From Novosphingobium huizhouense (GTDB lineage Bacteria; Pseudomonadota; Alphaproteobacteria; Sphingomonadales; Sphingomonadaceae): a stretch of 64,000 nt of DNA. Where the stretch lies: NCBI RefSeq assembly GCF_020179475.1, contig NZ_JAILXZ010000001.1, positions 682,001 to 746,000 of the forward strand, read 5' to 3'. The translations under genes were made by a program, and so were the position numbers. The notes under the pieces are model-generated. The model was not told the DNA's origin. It made no database searches and saw only the letters and a program-made list of their open reading frames with translations. Positions 28,612 through 37,176 of the stretch are shown here, one piece after another (position 1 is the first letter of the stretch; every line of letters begins with the position of its first letter).

Positions 28612-28956
28612 GGCGAGTCGTTGTCCCTCGTTGTGGATGGCCTTCCTGCCGTCCGCTGGGGAACGGCCACCTGCAGCGAGGGGGCGCGAACGGCGGACAG
28701 GGCAGCCGGAAACGCCCTGCGCCCTGCGCGCTTCGAAGGCCTGCGTCAAGGGGCGCAGAACGCCTATCTTGCGCCACTGCGATCGGCAAATCACGACTTT
28801 GCAAGTCATTAGCAACAAGCGGCCACAGCCGCGCGCGCAGGCCGCGCGGGCGCTTGACTGTTACATTACGAAGACATTTTTTGCATGATTTGTAACTTAA
28901 TTGTCTTATTCTGCAGGTCCGGTCGGATCCGGCCGGACAAGGAAAGGGCACAATCC
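28612..28956. other. Intergenic region between divergent acnA and a small membrane-protein gene
   Basis: This 345-bp gap contains an AT-rich core at 28,854-28,912 within very GC-rich flanks. The core includes TTGACT (28854) and nested inverted pairs, GTTACA/TGTAAC (28860, 28891) and AAGACA/TGTCTT (28871, 28902). It very likely holds the divergent promoters and perhaps an operator, but no -10 element is clear enough to assign. Confidence 0.5.
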
Positions 28957-29127
28957 ATGGCCACGCGCCCCGGGCGGCACCGCCGCCATCACCCCTACGA
29001 CAGCGTTGCCCCGCGCCGCACCCCGGCAGCGCAGGACCGCACCGCCCAGGCGATCATCGCCGCCATGTCGGCCGCGGTGATCGCCGGCGCCTTGTGGTCG
29101 ATCCTGCAAAGCCACCTGCCCGGCTAG
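28957..29127 (+). CDS. Small single-pass membrane protein, unknown
   Basis: This 56-residue protein has a basic, His/Arg-rich N-terminus (TRPGRHRRHHPYDS) and one membrane helix near residues 33-50 (AIIAAMSAAVIAGALWSIL). ATG 28957 follows GGAAAGGGCACAATCC, a good ribosome-binding site. Its frame also opens upstream at 28885, but the RBS favours the later start. Function unknown. It converges on the DMT transporter gene 21 bp away. Confidence 0.5.
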   Translation: MATRPGRHRRHHPYDSVAPRRTPAAQDRTAQAIIAAMSAAVIAGALWSILQSHLPG

Positions 29128-29148
29128 GCGCGCCGGCAGCGACGGCCC

Positions 29149-30045
29149 TCAGGAAGCTTCGGGAAGCGGAGCGCTGCGCCGCGTCGCATAGAGGCAGCCG
29201 GCGACGATCAGCGTCACGCCCGCCAGCGTGCGCAGCGTGACCGGCTCGGCAAAGGCGATCCAGCCGACCAGCGCGGCCCAGACGAACGCCGTGTATTCCA
29301 GCGGCACCAGCACCTGCGCCTCGGCGCGGGCATAGGCCCAGCCGAGCAGCATCAGCGACCCCATCGCGAGCGCCGCCGCCGCCGCGATCACACCCCACAC
29401 GGCAAGGCTCGGCCAGGGCGCGAGGAACACCGCGCCGGGCGCCAGGAACAGGAAGCCGAACGCAGCCTGGAAAAAGGCGATCTCCTCGGGCGCCGCGACT
29501 TGCGCCTGGCGCCGCTGCAGCACCAGGTTCCACGCATAGAGCACCGCCGAGGCGAGGATCGCGACCAGCCCGACGACCCCGTCGCGCGTGTAGCTGCCGC
29601 CGAACTTGCCCGCCGCGATTATCCCCACGCCCGCCAGCGCCAGCAACGAGCCGCCGACCGCCTTGGGGCTGACCTTCTCCCCCAGCAGCAGCGCCGCCAG
29701 ATAGAGCGCGATCAGCGGCGCGATGAACGACAGCGCCATGGCCTCGGCCATCGGCGTGCGGACCAGCCCGAAGAAGAACGTCACCGCCATGACCACCGCG
29801 ACCAGCCCGCGCAGCATGTGCACGCGCATCACCGCAGCGTCCGGCCAGCCGCGGGCGCCGGCGCGGCGGCGCTGGCGCCACCACAAGGGCGCCATCATCG
29901 CCGAACCGATCAGGCCGCGCCAGAACATCGCGCCATAGGGGCCGACCGCGATCGAGGCGCTCTTCATCACGCCGTCCATCACCCCGAACAGGGCAAGGCC
30001 GAGCAGCGCCGTCACGATCGGCAGGAAATGGGCATGGCGAGGCAT
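29149..30045 (-). CDS. EamA/DMT family transporter
   Basis: This 298-residue membrane protein has ten predicted helices in two EamA repeats (about residues 8-140 and 155-285), the layout of drug/metabolite transporters. The first repeat starts FLPIVTALLGLALFGVMDGVMK and the second repeat's conserved ALLLGEKVSPKAVGG-like loop is present. Substrates of this subgroup are usually metabolites exported or taken up with protons and cannot be predicted here. The ATG at 30045 is chosen because helix 1 begins just after it. A longer frame to 30240 lacks an RBS. Divergent from the L,D-transpeptidase gene. Confidence 0.78.
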   Translation of the reverse strand: MPRHAHFLPIVTALLGLALFGVMDGVMKSASIAVGPYGAMFWRGLIGSAMMAPLWWRQRRRAGARGWPDAAVMRVHMLRGLVAVVMAVTFFFGLVRTPMAEAMALSFIAPLIALYLAALLLGEKVSPKAVGGSLLALAGVGIIAAGKFGGSYTRDGVVGLVAILASAVLYAWNLVLQRRQAQVAAPEEIAFFQAAFGFLFLAPGAVFLAPWPSLAVWGVIAAAAALAMGSLMLLGWAYARAEAQVLVPLEYTAFVWAALVGWIAFAEPVTLRTLAGVTLIVAGCLYATRRSAPLPEAS

Positions 30046-30251
30046 CGCGCGGGCCTTAGCCGCGTGCGCAGGGCCAGGAAAGTAGCAGGCGAAACTTGTG
30101 CACCGGAGCGGAACCCGCGCCCGCAGACGATGATTCAGCATGCAGTCAGGCGGCCTGCTTGATTGCCTGCCGGGCATGGGGCAGGAACCGGTCGACGGCC
30201 GGTGCGATGCCCGACGCCCCGTCCTCACCGCGCCTGCCAACAGGGAACCAG

Positions 30252-31739
30252 ATGATGCGCCTCTTCGATCGAACCTGCCTTTCCGGCCCCCTCGGCGCTT
30301 TTGTCGGGGCCAGCCTTGTCGCAGGTTCGCTCGCTGCCACGCCGGTGCTCGCTCGCCAGCCGGACGGTCCGGTCGACCTGACCGCGCAGGCGCGCGCCGC
30401 CAAGCCCGCCCCGGCCCCTACTCCGGCTGCTGCCCCCGCTCCCGCCCCGGCTCCGGCTCCGGGCTCAGCGCCGGCGAGGCCTGCGCCCGCGACTGCGACC
30501 TCCGCTGCCGCACCCGCCGTCGCGACCCCTGCCCCCGGCGCGCCGGTGCCCGTGGTCGAAGAGCCCGAGACGCTCCCCGTGGCGCACTGGACGCTGGCCG
30601 ACGCGCAAAGCCTCCTTGCCGCGATCCGCGGCATCGGCGCCGAGGGCCTGTTCGCGCGCGACTACGAGCCCACCGCGCTTGCCGCCGCAATCAAGGCGGG
30701 CGAGGGCGAGGCGCTCGACCAGCTCGCCAGCCGCCTGTTCGTCTGGCTCGCCGAGGACCTGCGCGACGGGCGCACGCCGATGCCCGCGCGGGTACAATGG
30801 TTTGCGGTAGACCCCGACCAGGATCTCCACCCCAACGCGCAACTGCTCGCCCAGGCGACCGAGATGCACGACATCAAGGGCGTGCTCGCCGGCCTCGCGC
30901 CCAAGCACCCCGACTATGCCTTGCTCAAGGACATGCTGACCAAGACCAAGGATCCCAAGCAGGTCGCGATGATCCGCGCCAATATGGACCGCTGGCGCTG
31001 GCTGGCGCAGGACCTCGGCCTGCAGTACCTGATCATCAACGTGCCCGAGCAGGAGCTGCGGCTGACGGTCAACAACCAGATCATCCGCACCTATCGCGCG
31101 ATCGTCGGCAAGCCCGGCAAGACCGCCACCCCGCAGCTGGCCGAGCAGGTCAAGAACGTGGTGTTCAACCCCACCTGGACCGTGCCGCAGTCGATCGTCG
31201 TCGGCGAAGGGCTCGGCGCGCGGCTGATCGGCAACCCCAAGCAGGCGGCGCGCGAAGGCTATGTCGCCACGAAGAACGCCGACGGCACGATCACCGTCGT
31301 TCAGCAGCCGGGCGAAAACAACGCGCTCGGCCGGGTCAAGCTCGACATGCCCAACGAGCACGCGATCTACATCCACGACACGCCCAGCCGGAACCTGTTC
31401 GCCCAGCCGCAGCGCGCACTGAGCCACGGCTGCATCCGCGCCGAACGCGCGACCGAGCTCGCCATGACGATGGCCATCCTCGGCGCCGACCTGCCGCCCG
31501 AAACCGCGGTCGAATACAACCTGTCGGGCAAGTACACCAAGGTGCCGATGACCAACCCCTGGGCGGTCTACATCACCTACTTCACCGTCGCGCGCGACGT
31601 GAACGGCGTGATGCGCAGCTTCGCCGACCTTTACGGGCGCGACGCCCCGGTGATCGCCAGCTTCGCGCAAGCCCGCCAGCTCCACACCAGCCAGCGCAAG
31701 AGCAACGAAGCGGTGATCAAGCTGGACAACCCGCTGTAA
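30252..31739 (+). CDS. L,D-transpeptidase (YcbB/YkuD-type) with Pro/Ala-rich linker
   Basis: This 495-residue periplasmic enzyme forms 3-3 cross-links in peptidoglycan or attaches envelope proteins. After a signal peptide (residues about 1-35) comes a long Ala/Pro-rich stretch (PAPAPTPAAAPAPAP) that should span the envelope, then a helical scaffold region as in YcbB (near 110-245). The YkuD catalytic domain follows, with IYIHDTPSRNLF and SHGCIRAE, in which C394 is the nucleophile. The ATG at 30252 begins the signal peptide; two Met codons follow one another there. It is monocistronic, convergent with a second transpeptidase-like gene. Confidence 0.85.
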   Translation: MMRLFDRTCLSGPLGAFVGASLVAGSLAATPVLARQPDGPVDLTAQARAAKPAPAPTPAAAPAPAPAPAPGSAPARPAPATATSAAAPAVATPAPGAPVPVVEEPETLPVAHWTLADAQSLLAAIRGIGAEGLFARDYEPTALAAAIKAGEGEALDQLASRLFVWLAEDLRDGRTPMPARVQWFAVDPDQDLHPNAQLLAQATEMHDIKGVLAGLAPKHPDYALLKDMLTKTKDPKQVAMIRANMDRWRWLAQDLGLQYLIINVPEQELRLTVNNQIIRTYRAIVGKPGKTATPQLAEQVKNVVFNPTWTVPQSIVVGEGLGARLIGNPKQAAREGYVATKNADGTITVVQQPGENNALGRVKLDMPNEHAIYIHDTPSRNLFAQPQRALSHGCIRAERATELAMTMAILGADLPPETAVEYNLSGKYTKVPMTNPWAVYITYFTVARDVNGVMRSFADLYGRDAPVIASFAQARQLHTSQRKSNEAVIKLDNPL

Positions 31740-31781
31740 GGGATAGAACTTCCAACATGAGCGGGCGGGGAAGCCCGCCGC

Positions 31782-32399
31782 TCAATAAATCCCCAGCCGG
31801 TCGGCAAAGATCAGGCGCCCGCCCGACAAGTGCCACAGCGCCTCGTTGAAGTCGGCCTCGCCCATCGCGAAGCAGCCGTCGCTGCGGCCGAGCTTGCCCC
31901 ATTTCTCGATCACCGAGGCGTTGGCGTACCACGCCGGGTGCAGCACGATCGCGCGGTCGAGCACGTTCGAGTTGTCGGCATCCATCCCGCCAAGCCGGAT
32001 CGAGGTGCCGTACTTGCCGACATACCACTCGTAGGTGATGTAGGCTCCCCGCGACGTCGCAAGGCTGTTGGGCTCGTTCGAGAACCACTTGAGCATGCCG
32101 TCGTGCTCGGGATCGGAGCCCTTGCCGTGCGCGACGAGGAACGAGCGTACCTCGCCTTTTTCGAGATCCGCGAAGTGAAAGCGCGGCATCGACGAAGGCA
32201 GCCCGAAATCGGCCACCCCGACCAGATCAGTGCGCCACAGCGAGCCGCGATAGCGCTCGAGCCGGTCCTTGGCGACGCCGAGGATGCGCCGGTCGCGCTC
32301 GCTCGCGCCGGCGGGTTGCGCAAGGACACGCGCGGGAAGCGCCACTGCCAGCGCGGCCGCGCCCGCCCCCTTCAACACCGTTCGCCTGTCGTGCGTCAT
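31782..32399 (-). CDS. Tat-exported murein L,D-transpeptidase-like protein
   Basis: This 205-residue protein belongs to the YkuD-like murein L,D-transpeptidase catalytic domain family. A twin-arginine signal (HDRRTVLKG, then an Ala-rich core ending VLAQPAG) occupies residues 1-33. The catalytic region has IVLHPAWYAN with the His and GRSDGCFAMG with the Cys nucleophile. Substrate-side chemistry should resemble that of the neighbouring transpeptidase, but this family is poorly characterised. MTHDRRT at 32399 puts the twin-Arg close to the N-terminus; an ATG at 32411 would add four residues. Tat export suggests folding or cofactor binding before export. Confidence 0.78.
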   Translation of the reverse strand: MTHDRRTVLKGAGAAALAVALPARVLAQPAGASERDRRILGVAKDRLERYRGSLWRTDLVGVADFGLPSSMPRFHFADLEKGEVRSFLVAHGKGSDPEHDGMLKWFSNEPNSLATSRGAYITYEWYVGKYGTSIRLGGMDADNSNVLDRAIVLHPAWYANASVIEKWGKLGRSDGCFAMGEADFNEALWHLSGGRLIFADRLGIY

Positions 32400-32447
32400 G
32401 GCCCCGTCCATAGCCCGCTCGATCCTGCCGCAGCGTGAACGCGCAGG

Positions 32448-32945
32448 CTAGGCCCCTGTTGCAAGCGCGCTCGCGCCGAGATCGGCCAGCGCTTTGCCAT
32501 CGACGCGCATCACCGTCCATTCGTCCATGAACTTCGCGCCGAGCGCCTTGTAGAAGCCTATCGAGGGCTCGTTCCAGTCGAGCACCCTCCATTCGAGCCG
32601 GGCGCAATCGCGCTCCACCGCCAGCGCCGCGAGGTGCGCCAGCAGCGCCTTGCCCAGCCCGCTCCCGCGCGCTTCGGGCTTTACGAACAGATCCTCGAGA
32701 TAGATCCCGGGCTTGCCTTCGAAGGTCGAGAAGTTGTGGAAGAACAGCGCGAAGCCCTGCGCCACCCCGTCGATCTCGCCGATCACCACTTCGGCATAAG
32801 GGCGCGGGCCGAACAGCTTCTGCTCCAGCACGCTCTGGTCGAAGCGCACTTCGTCCAGCAGCTTCTCGTAGTCCGCCAGCGCGCGGATCAGTTCGGCGAT
32901 CAGGCCGATGTCCGCGCGCGTTGCCGGCCGTATCGAAAGCGTCAT
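32448..32945 (-). CDS. GNAT N-acetyltransferase, diamine acetyltransferase-like
   Basis: This 165-residue GNAT-fold enzyme has a pattern like spermidine/diamine acetyltransferases: IRPATRADIGLIAELIRALADYEKL at the start, GFALFFHNFSTFEGKPGIYLEDLFV in the middle, and the acetyl-CoA loop ARGSGLGKALLAHLA near residue 105. WNEPSIGFYKALGAKFMDEWT closes the fold. The acceptor may be a polyamine or amino acid. Its ATG overlaps the stop of the upstream DMT transporter (ATGA), making it the last gene of the parDE-DMT-GNAT operon. Confidence 0.8.
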   Translation of the reverse strand: MTLSIRPATRADIGLIAELIRALADYEKLLDEVRFDQSVLEQKLFGPRPYAEVVIGEIDGVAQGFALFFHNFSTFEGKPGIYLEDLFVKPEARGSGLGKALLAHLAALAVERDCARLEWRVLDWNEPSIGFYKALGAKFMDEWTVMRVDGKALADLGASALATGA

Positions 32946-33853
32946 CGTGTCATCCTCCCCTTGAGCCGTGGCCAGAGCATGCCCAGCGCCAGCCCCATCA
33001 TCACCAGCGCGAAAGCGGCCAGTTTCCAGCCCTGCAACGGCTCGCCCAGCAGCAGCGCCGACGCGCCGAGGCCGAATACCGGCACCAGCAGCGCGAGCGG
33101 CGCGACTTGCGCGGCGGGATGCCGGGCGAGCAGCCAGCCCCACGCGGCATAGCCGAACATCGTGTTGCCGACCGATTGCCACAGCACTGCGCCCCAGGTC
33201 CAGCCATCGGCCGCCGCGATCCCGCGCGCCATCGCGGCCGGTCCTTCGAGCAGCAGCGCGAAGCCCAGCAGCGGCGGCACCGCGAACAGCGCCGACCATA
33301 CGACATAGGCGAGCATGTTGAGCTTCGGATCGTGCTGTCCGGCCGCCCGCGCCACCATGTTGCCGCCCGACCAGCTGAGGGCGGCCCCGAGCACCAACGC
33401 GAGCCCGAGCGGCGTCGCGCTGCCGTCGGTGTGCGTCAGGATCACCGCAAGGCCCGCCGTCGCGAGCAGCAGCGCCGCGACTTGCGCCAGCGCCACGCGC
33501 TCGCCGGTGAGGCGCATCGACAGGCCGATGGTGAAGAACACCTGCACCTGCACGACGAGGCTCGCGAGGCCGGGCGTGATCTCCCCGCGCATCGCCGTGA
33601 ACAGCAGCCCGAACTGCCCCGCGCCGATCAGCACGCCATAAGCCACAAGGTTGCGCCACGGCACCTTCGGCCGCGGCAGCACGAGCGCGAGCGGGAAGAA
33701 CACCAGCACGAACCGCAGGCAGGCCAGAGTCAACGGCGGCAGATGCGCCAGCGCCAGCTTGATGACGACGAAATTGGTCCCCCACACCGCCATGACGACA
33801 AGTGCGAGCAGCAGATGGAGAGCGGGGAGGTGGGTACGAGCCGGTGCGGTCAA
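32942..33853 (-). CDS. EamA/RhaT-type DMT transporter in the parDE operon
   Basis: This 303-residue membrane protein has ten predicted helices in two EamA repeats; helix 1 is HLLLALVVMAVWGTNFVVIKLAL, typical of amino-acid and amine exporters of the DMT superfamily. I place the start at the TTG at 33853, because its bases overlap the stop of the toxin gene as TTGA and helix 1 follows 10 residues later. An in-frame ATG inside helix 1 would cut it. Downstream overlap with an acetyltransferase gene suggests joint export and acetylation of an amine or amino acid. The operon link to a toxin-antitoxin pair is unusual. Confidence 0.75.
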   Translation of the reverse strand: MTAPARTHLPALHLLLALVVMAVWGTNFVVIKLALAHLPPLTLACLRFVLVFFPLALVLPRPKVPWRNLVAYGVLIGAGQFGLLFTAMRGEITPGLASLVVQVQVFFTIGLSMRLTGERVALAQVAALLLATAGLAVILTHTDGSATPLGLALVLGAALSWSGGNMVARAAGQHDPKLNMLAYVVWSALFAVPPLLGFALLLEGPAAMARGIAAADGWTWGAVLWQSVGNTMFGYAAWGWLLARHPAAQVAPLALLVPVFGLGASALLLGEPLQGWKLAAFALVMMGLALGMLWPRLKGRMTR

Positions 33854-34155
33854 GGTTCGATCTCGATCGAGGGAAGGTCGCGCCTCGCGTCGATGACGCG
33901 GATAACCCGGACCAGCGCAAGGTCGTCGGACACATCGTACAAGACCAGGTGTGGTGCGCACAGCAGCGAACGGATGCCGGGCCGCATGTCGTCGCGTGCG
34001 CGCCCCAACCGGGGGAAATCCGCAAGCGACGCTATCGCTGAGTCAAGTCGCCGCAACTGGCGGTCGGCAGCCGACGGATCATGCGCAGCCAGATAGAGCC
34101 AGACCTCCACGAGGTCGTCGCGCGCCCTCGCGGCGCGTTCGATGCGATGGGTCAC
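33850..34155 (-). CDS. parE: ParE/RelE superfamily toxin
   Basis: This 101-residue toxin-fold protein starts MTHRIERAARARDDLVEVWLYL and carries the ParE pattern: ADRQLRRLDSAIASLADFPRLGRARDDMRPGIRSL, then HLVLYDV and VRVIRVIDARRDL. ParE toxins poison gyrase, while RelE relatives cut mRNA on the ribosome; the sequence favours ParE. Its ATG overlaps the antitoxin stop as ATGA. Its stop overlaps the TTG of a transporter gene. Confidence 0.85.
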   Translation of the reverse strand: MTHRIERAARARDDLVEVWLYLAAHDPSAADRQLRRLDSAIASLADFPRLGRARDDMRPGIRSLLCAPHLVLYDVSDDLALVRVIRVIDARRDLPSIEIEP

Positions 34156-34415
34156 TTCTGGCGCTCTGCCAGCTTTCGACGCCCCTCGGCGATGATGGCT
34201 TCGATCCCTTCCCAGGGCTCGAAACCGCTGTCGATGCCTTCGTCGATCAGCGCGCGAAGCTTCTCCATGTCGGCTTCCCGCTTCGCCGCCCAGGCGCGCA
34301 GCGCGGCGTCGACCACGTGCTCGAGCGAGCTGAACTCGCCGCCGGCCACCGCGCCCTCCGCGAGCTCACGGAAATCGGCGGGAATGTCGACACTAAGCTG
34401 ATCGATCTTGCCCAT
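34152..34415 (-). CDS. parD: ParD-like ribbon-helix-helix antitoxin
   Basis: This 87-residue protein has a beta strand (IDQLSVDIPAD), then helices (FRELAEGAVAGGEFSSLEHVVDAALRAW) forming an RHH DNA-binding dimer, and an acidic C-terminal tail (LIDEGIDSGFEPWEGIEAII) that typically wraps the toxin. I choose the ATG at 34415, since the RHH strand begins there; the frame opens at 34451. It should neutralise the ParE partner and repress the operon. The ispG stop lies 40 bp upstream on the same strand, so the operon promoter must sit within ispG or in that short gap. Confidence 0.8.
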   Translation of the reverse strand: MGKIDQLSVDIPADFRELAEGAVAGGEFSSLEHVVDAALRAWAAKREADMEKLRALIDEGIDSGFEPWEGIEAIIAEGRRKLAERQK

Positions 34416-34454
34416 GGCGTCGAAGCTAGCCCAGCAGGCGTGCTTCGACAACGC

Positions 34455-35591
34455 CTACTCCGCCGCCTCGGTCACCTCGCCCGCATCGGTGGTGGCGGCC
34501 TCGATCTCGGCCGCCTTCTTCTCGACCAGCGCGACGATGTGGTCGAGCATCTCTTCCGATTGCACGTGGTGATCGGTCACGCCCGAGAGATAGACCATGT
34601 GCTTGCCGTTGCCGCCGCCGGTCACGCCGATGTCGGTCTCGCGCGCTTCGCCCGGGCCGTTGACGACGCAGCCCAGCACCGACAGCGAGATCGGCGTCTT
34701 GATGTGGGTCAGCCGCTTTTCGAGCGCTTCCACCGTGCGGATCACGTCGAAGCCCTGGCGCGCGCAGCTGGGGCACGAAACCACGCGCACGCCGCGGGTG
34801 CGCAGGCCCAGCGCCTTGAGGATTTCGAAGCCGACGCGCACTTCCTCTTCCGGCTCGGCCGACAGCGAAACGCGCAGCGTGTCGCCGATGCCCGCCCAGA
34901 GCAGGTTGCCGATGCCGATCGAGGACTTGACCGTGCCGCCGATCAGCCCGCCCGCCTCGGTGATGCCGAGGTGCAGCGGGCAATCGACCGCTTCGGCAAG
35001 GCCCATGTAGGCGCTGACGGCGAGGAACACGTCGGAGGCCTTCACCGCCACCTTGTATTCGTGGAAATCGTGGTCCTGCAGCAGCTTGATGTGATCGAGT
35101 GCAGATTCCACCAGCGCCTCGGGGCACGGCTCGCCGTACTTTTCGAGCAGGTCCTTTTCGAGGCTGCCGGCGTTCACGCCGATGCGGATGGCGCAGCCGT
35201 TGGCCTTGGCCGCGCGCACCACTTCGGCCACGCGCTCGTTCGAGCCGATGTTGCCCGGATTGATCCGCAGGCACGCCGCGCCCGCGTCGGCGGCCTCGAG
35301 CGCGCGCTTGTAGTGGAAGTGGATGTCGGCGACGATCGGCACGCGCGCCGCCTTGACGATCTTGCCGAAGGCGGCGGTGCTCTCGACGTCGGGGCACGAA
35401 ACGCGGATGATGTCGGCGCCGGCTTCCTCGCAGCGCCGGATCTGGTCGATCGTCGCCACGGCATCGCTGGTCGGCGTGTTGGTCATAGTCTGGACGGTGA
35501 TCGGGGCATCGCCGCCGACAGGGACCGAACCGACCATGATCTGGCGGCTCTTGCGACGCGCGATGGTGCGCCAGGGACGGATCGAAGACAT
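34455..35591 (-). CDS. ispG: 4-hydroxy-3-methylbut-2-en-1-yl diphosphate synthase IspG (GcpE)
   Basis: This 378-residue [4Fe-4S] enzyme makes HMBPP in the MEP pathway of isoprenoid synthesis. The TIM barrel begins with [15 protein letters not shown] and includes ADIHFHYK and RINPGNIGS. The C-terminal iron-sulfur domain has CPSC ([13 protein letters not shown]) and the third Cys in [11 protein letters not shown]. The length is typical of the bacterial type without the plant insert. It is preceded after 9 bp by a GNAT gene on the same strand, so these two are likely cotranscribed. The C-terminus has an extra Glu/Ala-rich tail. Confidence 0.95.
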   Translation of the reverse strand: MSSIRPWRTIARRKSRQIMVGSVPVGGDAPITVQTMTNTPTSDAVATIDQIRRCEEAGADIIRVSCPDVESTAAFGKIVKAARVPIVADIHFHYKRALEAADAGAACLRINPGNIGSNERVAEVVRAAKANGCAIRIGVNAGSLEKDLLEKYGEPCPEALVESALDHIKLLQDHDFHEYKVAVKASDVFLAVSAYMGLAEAVDCPLHLGITEAGGLIGGTVKSSIGIGNLLWAGIGDTLRVSLSAEPEEEVRVGFEILKALGLRTRGVRVVSCPSCARQGFDVIRTVEALEKRLTHIKTPISLSVLGCVVNGPGEARETDIGVTGGGNGKHMVYLSGVTDHHVQSEEMLDHIVALVEKKAAEIEAATTDAGEVTEAAE

Positions 35592-35600
35592 GGGGTCGTC

Positions 35601-36155
35601 CTATACCTGCGCCGCGGCAGCGAGGCTACCATCGGCAGGAGTCATCTTGCGCGCATAGAGGAATTCGGGGTCGCAATGGTTGCCCACCCAGAATTCGATG
35701 TCCGCGATCTTGGCGAAACCGTAGCGGTGGTAGAACCGCTGTGCGTCGAAATTCTCGCTGTAGACGGTCAGCTGCACCTCGTCGGCGCCCTCGTGCGCCG
35801 CCTGCGCCAGCGCCCAGTCCATCAACCGCTTGCCGAGGCCCCCGCCGATCCGCGCCGGGTCGGTGTAAAGCTGCTTGAGCTCGAGCGGGCGCACCGCATC
35901 GCTGTAGCCTTCCGACAGCGTGCTGCTGAGCACCAGCTTGCAGAACGCGATCAGCGCCCCGTCCTCCTCGATCACCGCGATGCGCATGCCGGGGTCGGCG
36001 ATTTCCGCGGCAACCTTGGCGTGGCTGTGCGCCTGGCCGAGGAAGGTCGCGAAATCCTCCGGCTTGTAGAGGTGCTCGAACTTGGCCGCGACCGCGCGGC
36101 GGCCGAGGTCGGCGAGCGCGGCGGTATCGGCAGGCGTGGCGAGGCGGAGAATCAT
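35601..36155 (-). CDS. GNAT family N-acetyltransferase
   Basis: This 184-residue acetyltransferase has an N-terminal RLATPADTAALADLGRRAV, a central beta region (MRIAVIEEDGALIAFCKLVL), the acetyl-CoA binding loop RIGGGLGKRLMDWALA near residue 122, and the FYHRYGFAKI motif near the end. The first half (EHLYKPEDFATFLGQ) resembles a group of GNATs of unknown acceptor. It lies 9 bp before ispG, so its transcript probably carries both. Function beyond the fold is unknown. Confidence 0.8.
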   Translation of the reverse strand: MILRLATPADTAALADLGRRAVAAKFEHLYKPEDFATFLGQAHSHAKVAAEIADPGMRIAVIEEDGALIAFCKLVLSSTLSEGYSDAVRPLELKQLYTDPARIGGGLGKRLMDWALAQAAHEGADEVQLTVYSENFDAQRFYHRYGFAKIADIEFWVGNHCDPEFLYARKMTPADGSLAAAAQV

Positions 36156-36199
36156 CGCTCCCGTCTAGCCCCGCGCCCGGACGGTTTCCAGCGCGGCGG

Positions 36200-36622
36200 T
36201 TACTTCGCCGCGGCGACCTTCACCTTGGTGTACGGCACGAAGGTGTCGAGCCCGACGAAGCCCCGCCAGAAGCCGCTGACGCGGTCGACCAGCTGCACCG
36301 TATCGACGCTGCACAGCTGCGAGCCGTAGAGCCGGGTGACGAGGATCGCGTCGTCGTCGAGCGATTCCACGCCCGTGCGCGGCCGCTGGACGTAAAGCGT
36401 GTTGCCCGAATCGTAGACGATCGCGGTCTTGTCGATCACCCGCGCCGACGAGATCGTCGGGTTGTTGATGCAGTTCACCGGCTCGCCGGCAACCCGGCCC
36501 TCGAGCATCTTGGCGAGCTGCTGCTCGCCGGTCAGCCGCGGTTTCGCTTCCGCAACGCCCGCCGCCAGCACCATTACCCCGGCCGCCAGGGCGAGGCCCG
36601 TCGCGCGCAAGATCCTTGCCAT
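36200..36622 (-). CDS. Small secreted protein, unknown
   Basis: This 140-residue protein has a clear signal peptide (residues 1-26, ending GVAEAKP). The mature part contains two Cys residues (VNCINN and QLCSVD) that may form a disulfide, and segments ISSARVIDKTAIVYDSG and GNTLYVQRP that repeat in sphingomonad homologues as I recall them. The repeated beta strands suggest a small beta-rich periplasmic fold. No known function. It is followed on the same strand by the acetyltransferase-ispG pair 44 bp downstream. Confidence 0.6.
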   Translation of the reverse strand: MARILRATGLALAAGVMVLAAGVAEAKPRLTGEQQLAKMLEGRVAGEPVNCINNPTISSARVIDKTAIVYDSGNTLYVQRPRTGVESLDDDAILVTRLYGSQLCSVDTVQLVDRVSGFWRGFVGLDTFVPYTKVKVAAAK

Positions 36623-36700
36623 GATTCGCGTGTCCTTTCGCGTTCGATCGCAGATCGATAATCCCGTCCTGCTGAACCGGCGCTGACCGGCCTGTCGCCT

Positions 36701-37171
36701 CTAACGCGTCGCAGCGGCCGGGCCTTCGCCCCGCGCCAACGCTGCCCAGGCGTACTCCTCCGGCTGCGTCTCGAACGTCGGCACGTCCTGTGGCAGCACG
36801 ATCCACGGCTGCTTGTCGCGCACCCAGACGTGGAACGCGGGCACGATCTCCGGGCTGTCGTCGCGGGTCCCGGCCCGGATCGTCGGCCAGTCGGGCCGCC
36901 GCTCGTTCACGGTATAGAGCCGGGTCAGGCAGAACGGGCAGGCATGGTGCGTCACGCGCGCCCCGCTCGCCGCCAGCACCGTGCCCGAAATCGTCTCGCC
37001 GTCGACGACGAGGTCGGCCGCCGCGACCTGCTGGTTCAACGCGAAGGACGCGCCCTGGCGGGTCTGGCAGCCGATGCAATGGCAGGCATAGGGGCGCATC
37101 CCGGCGTCGATCGCGCGGTAGCGCACCGCGCCGCAGCCGCACCCGCCAAGGATCGTATCGCCCTGCGCCAC
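36701..37171 (-). CDS. GFA family glutathione-dependent formaldehyde-activating-like protein
   Basis: This 156-residue zinc protein of the GFA (CENP-V/Mss4-like) fold has the ligand pairs GGCGCGAVRY, ACHCIGCQ and HHACPFCLTRL. Members bind two zinc ions; only some react with S-hydroxymethylglutathione, so formaldehyde chemistry is not assured. I start it at the GTG at 37171, 5 bp after the tldD stop and just before the first Cys cluster; longer frames run through tldD. Coupled transcription with tldD is likely. The acidic C-terminus is specific to this homologue. Confidence 0.75.
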   Translation of the reverse strand: MAQGDTILGGCGCGAVRYRAIDAGMRPYACHCIGCQTRQGASFALNQQVAAADLVVDGETISGTVLAASGARVTHHACPFCLTRLYTVNERRPDWPTIRAGTRDDSPEIVPAFHVWVRDKQPWIVLPQDVPTFETQPEEYAWAALARGEGPAAATR

Positions 37172-37176
37172 GGCGC

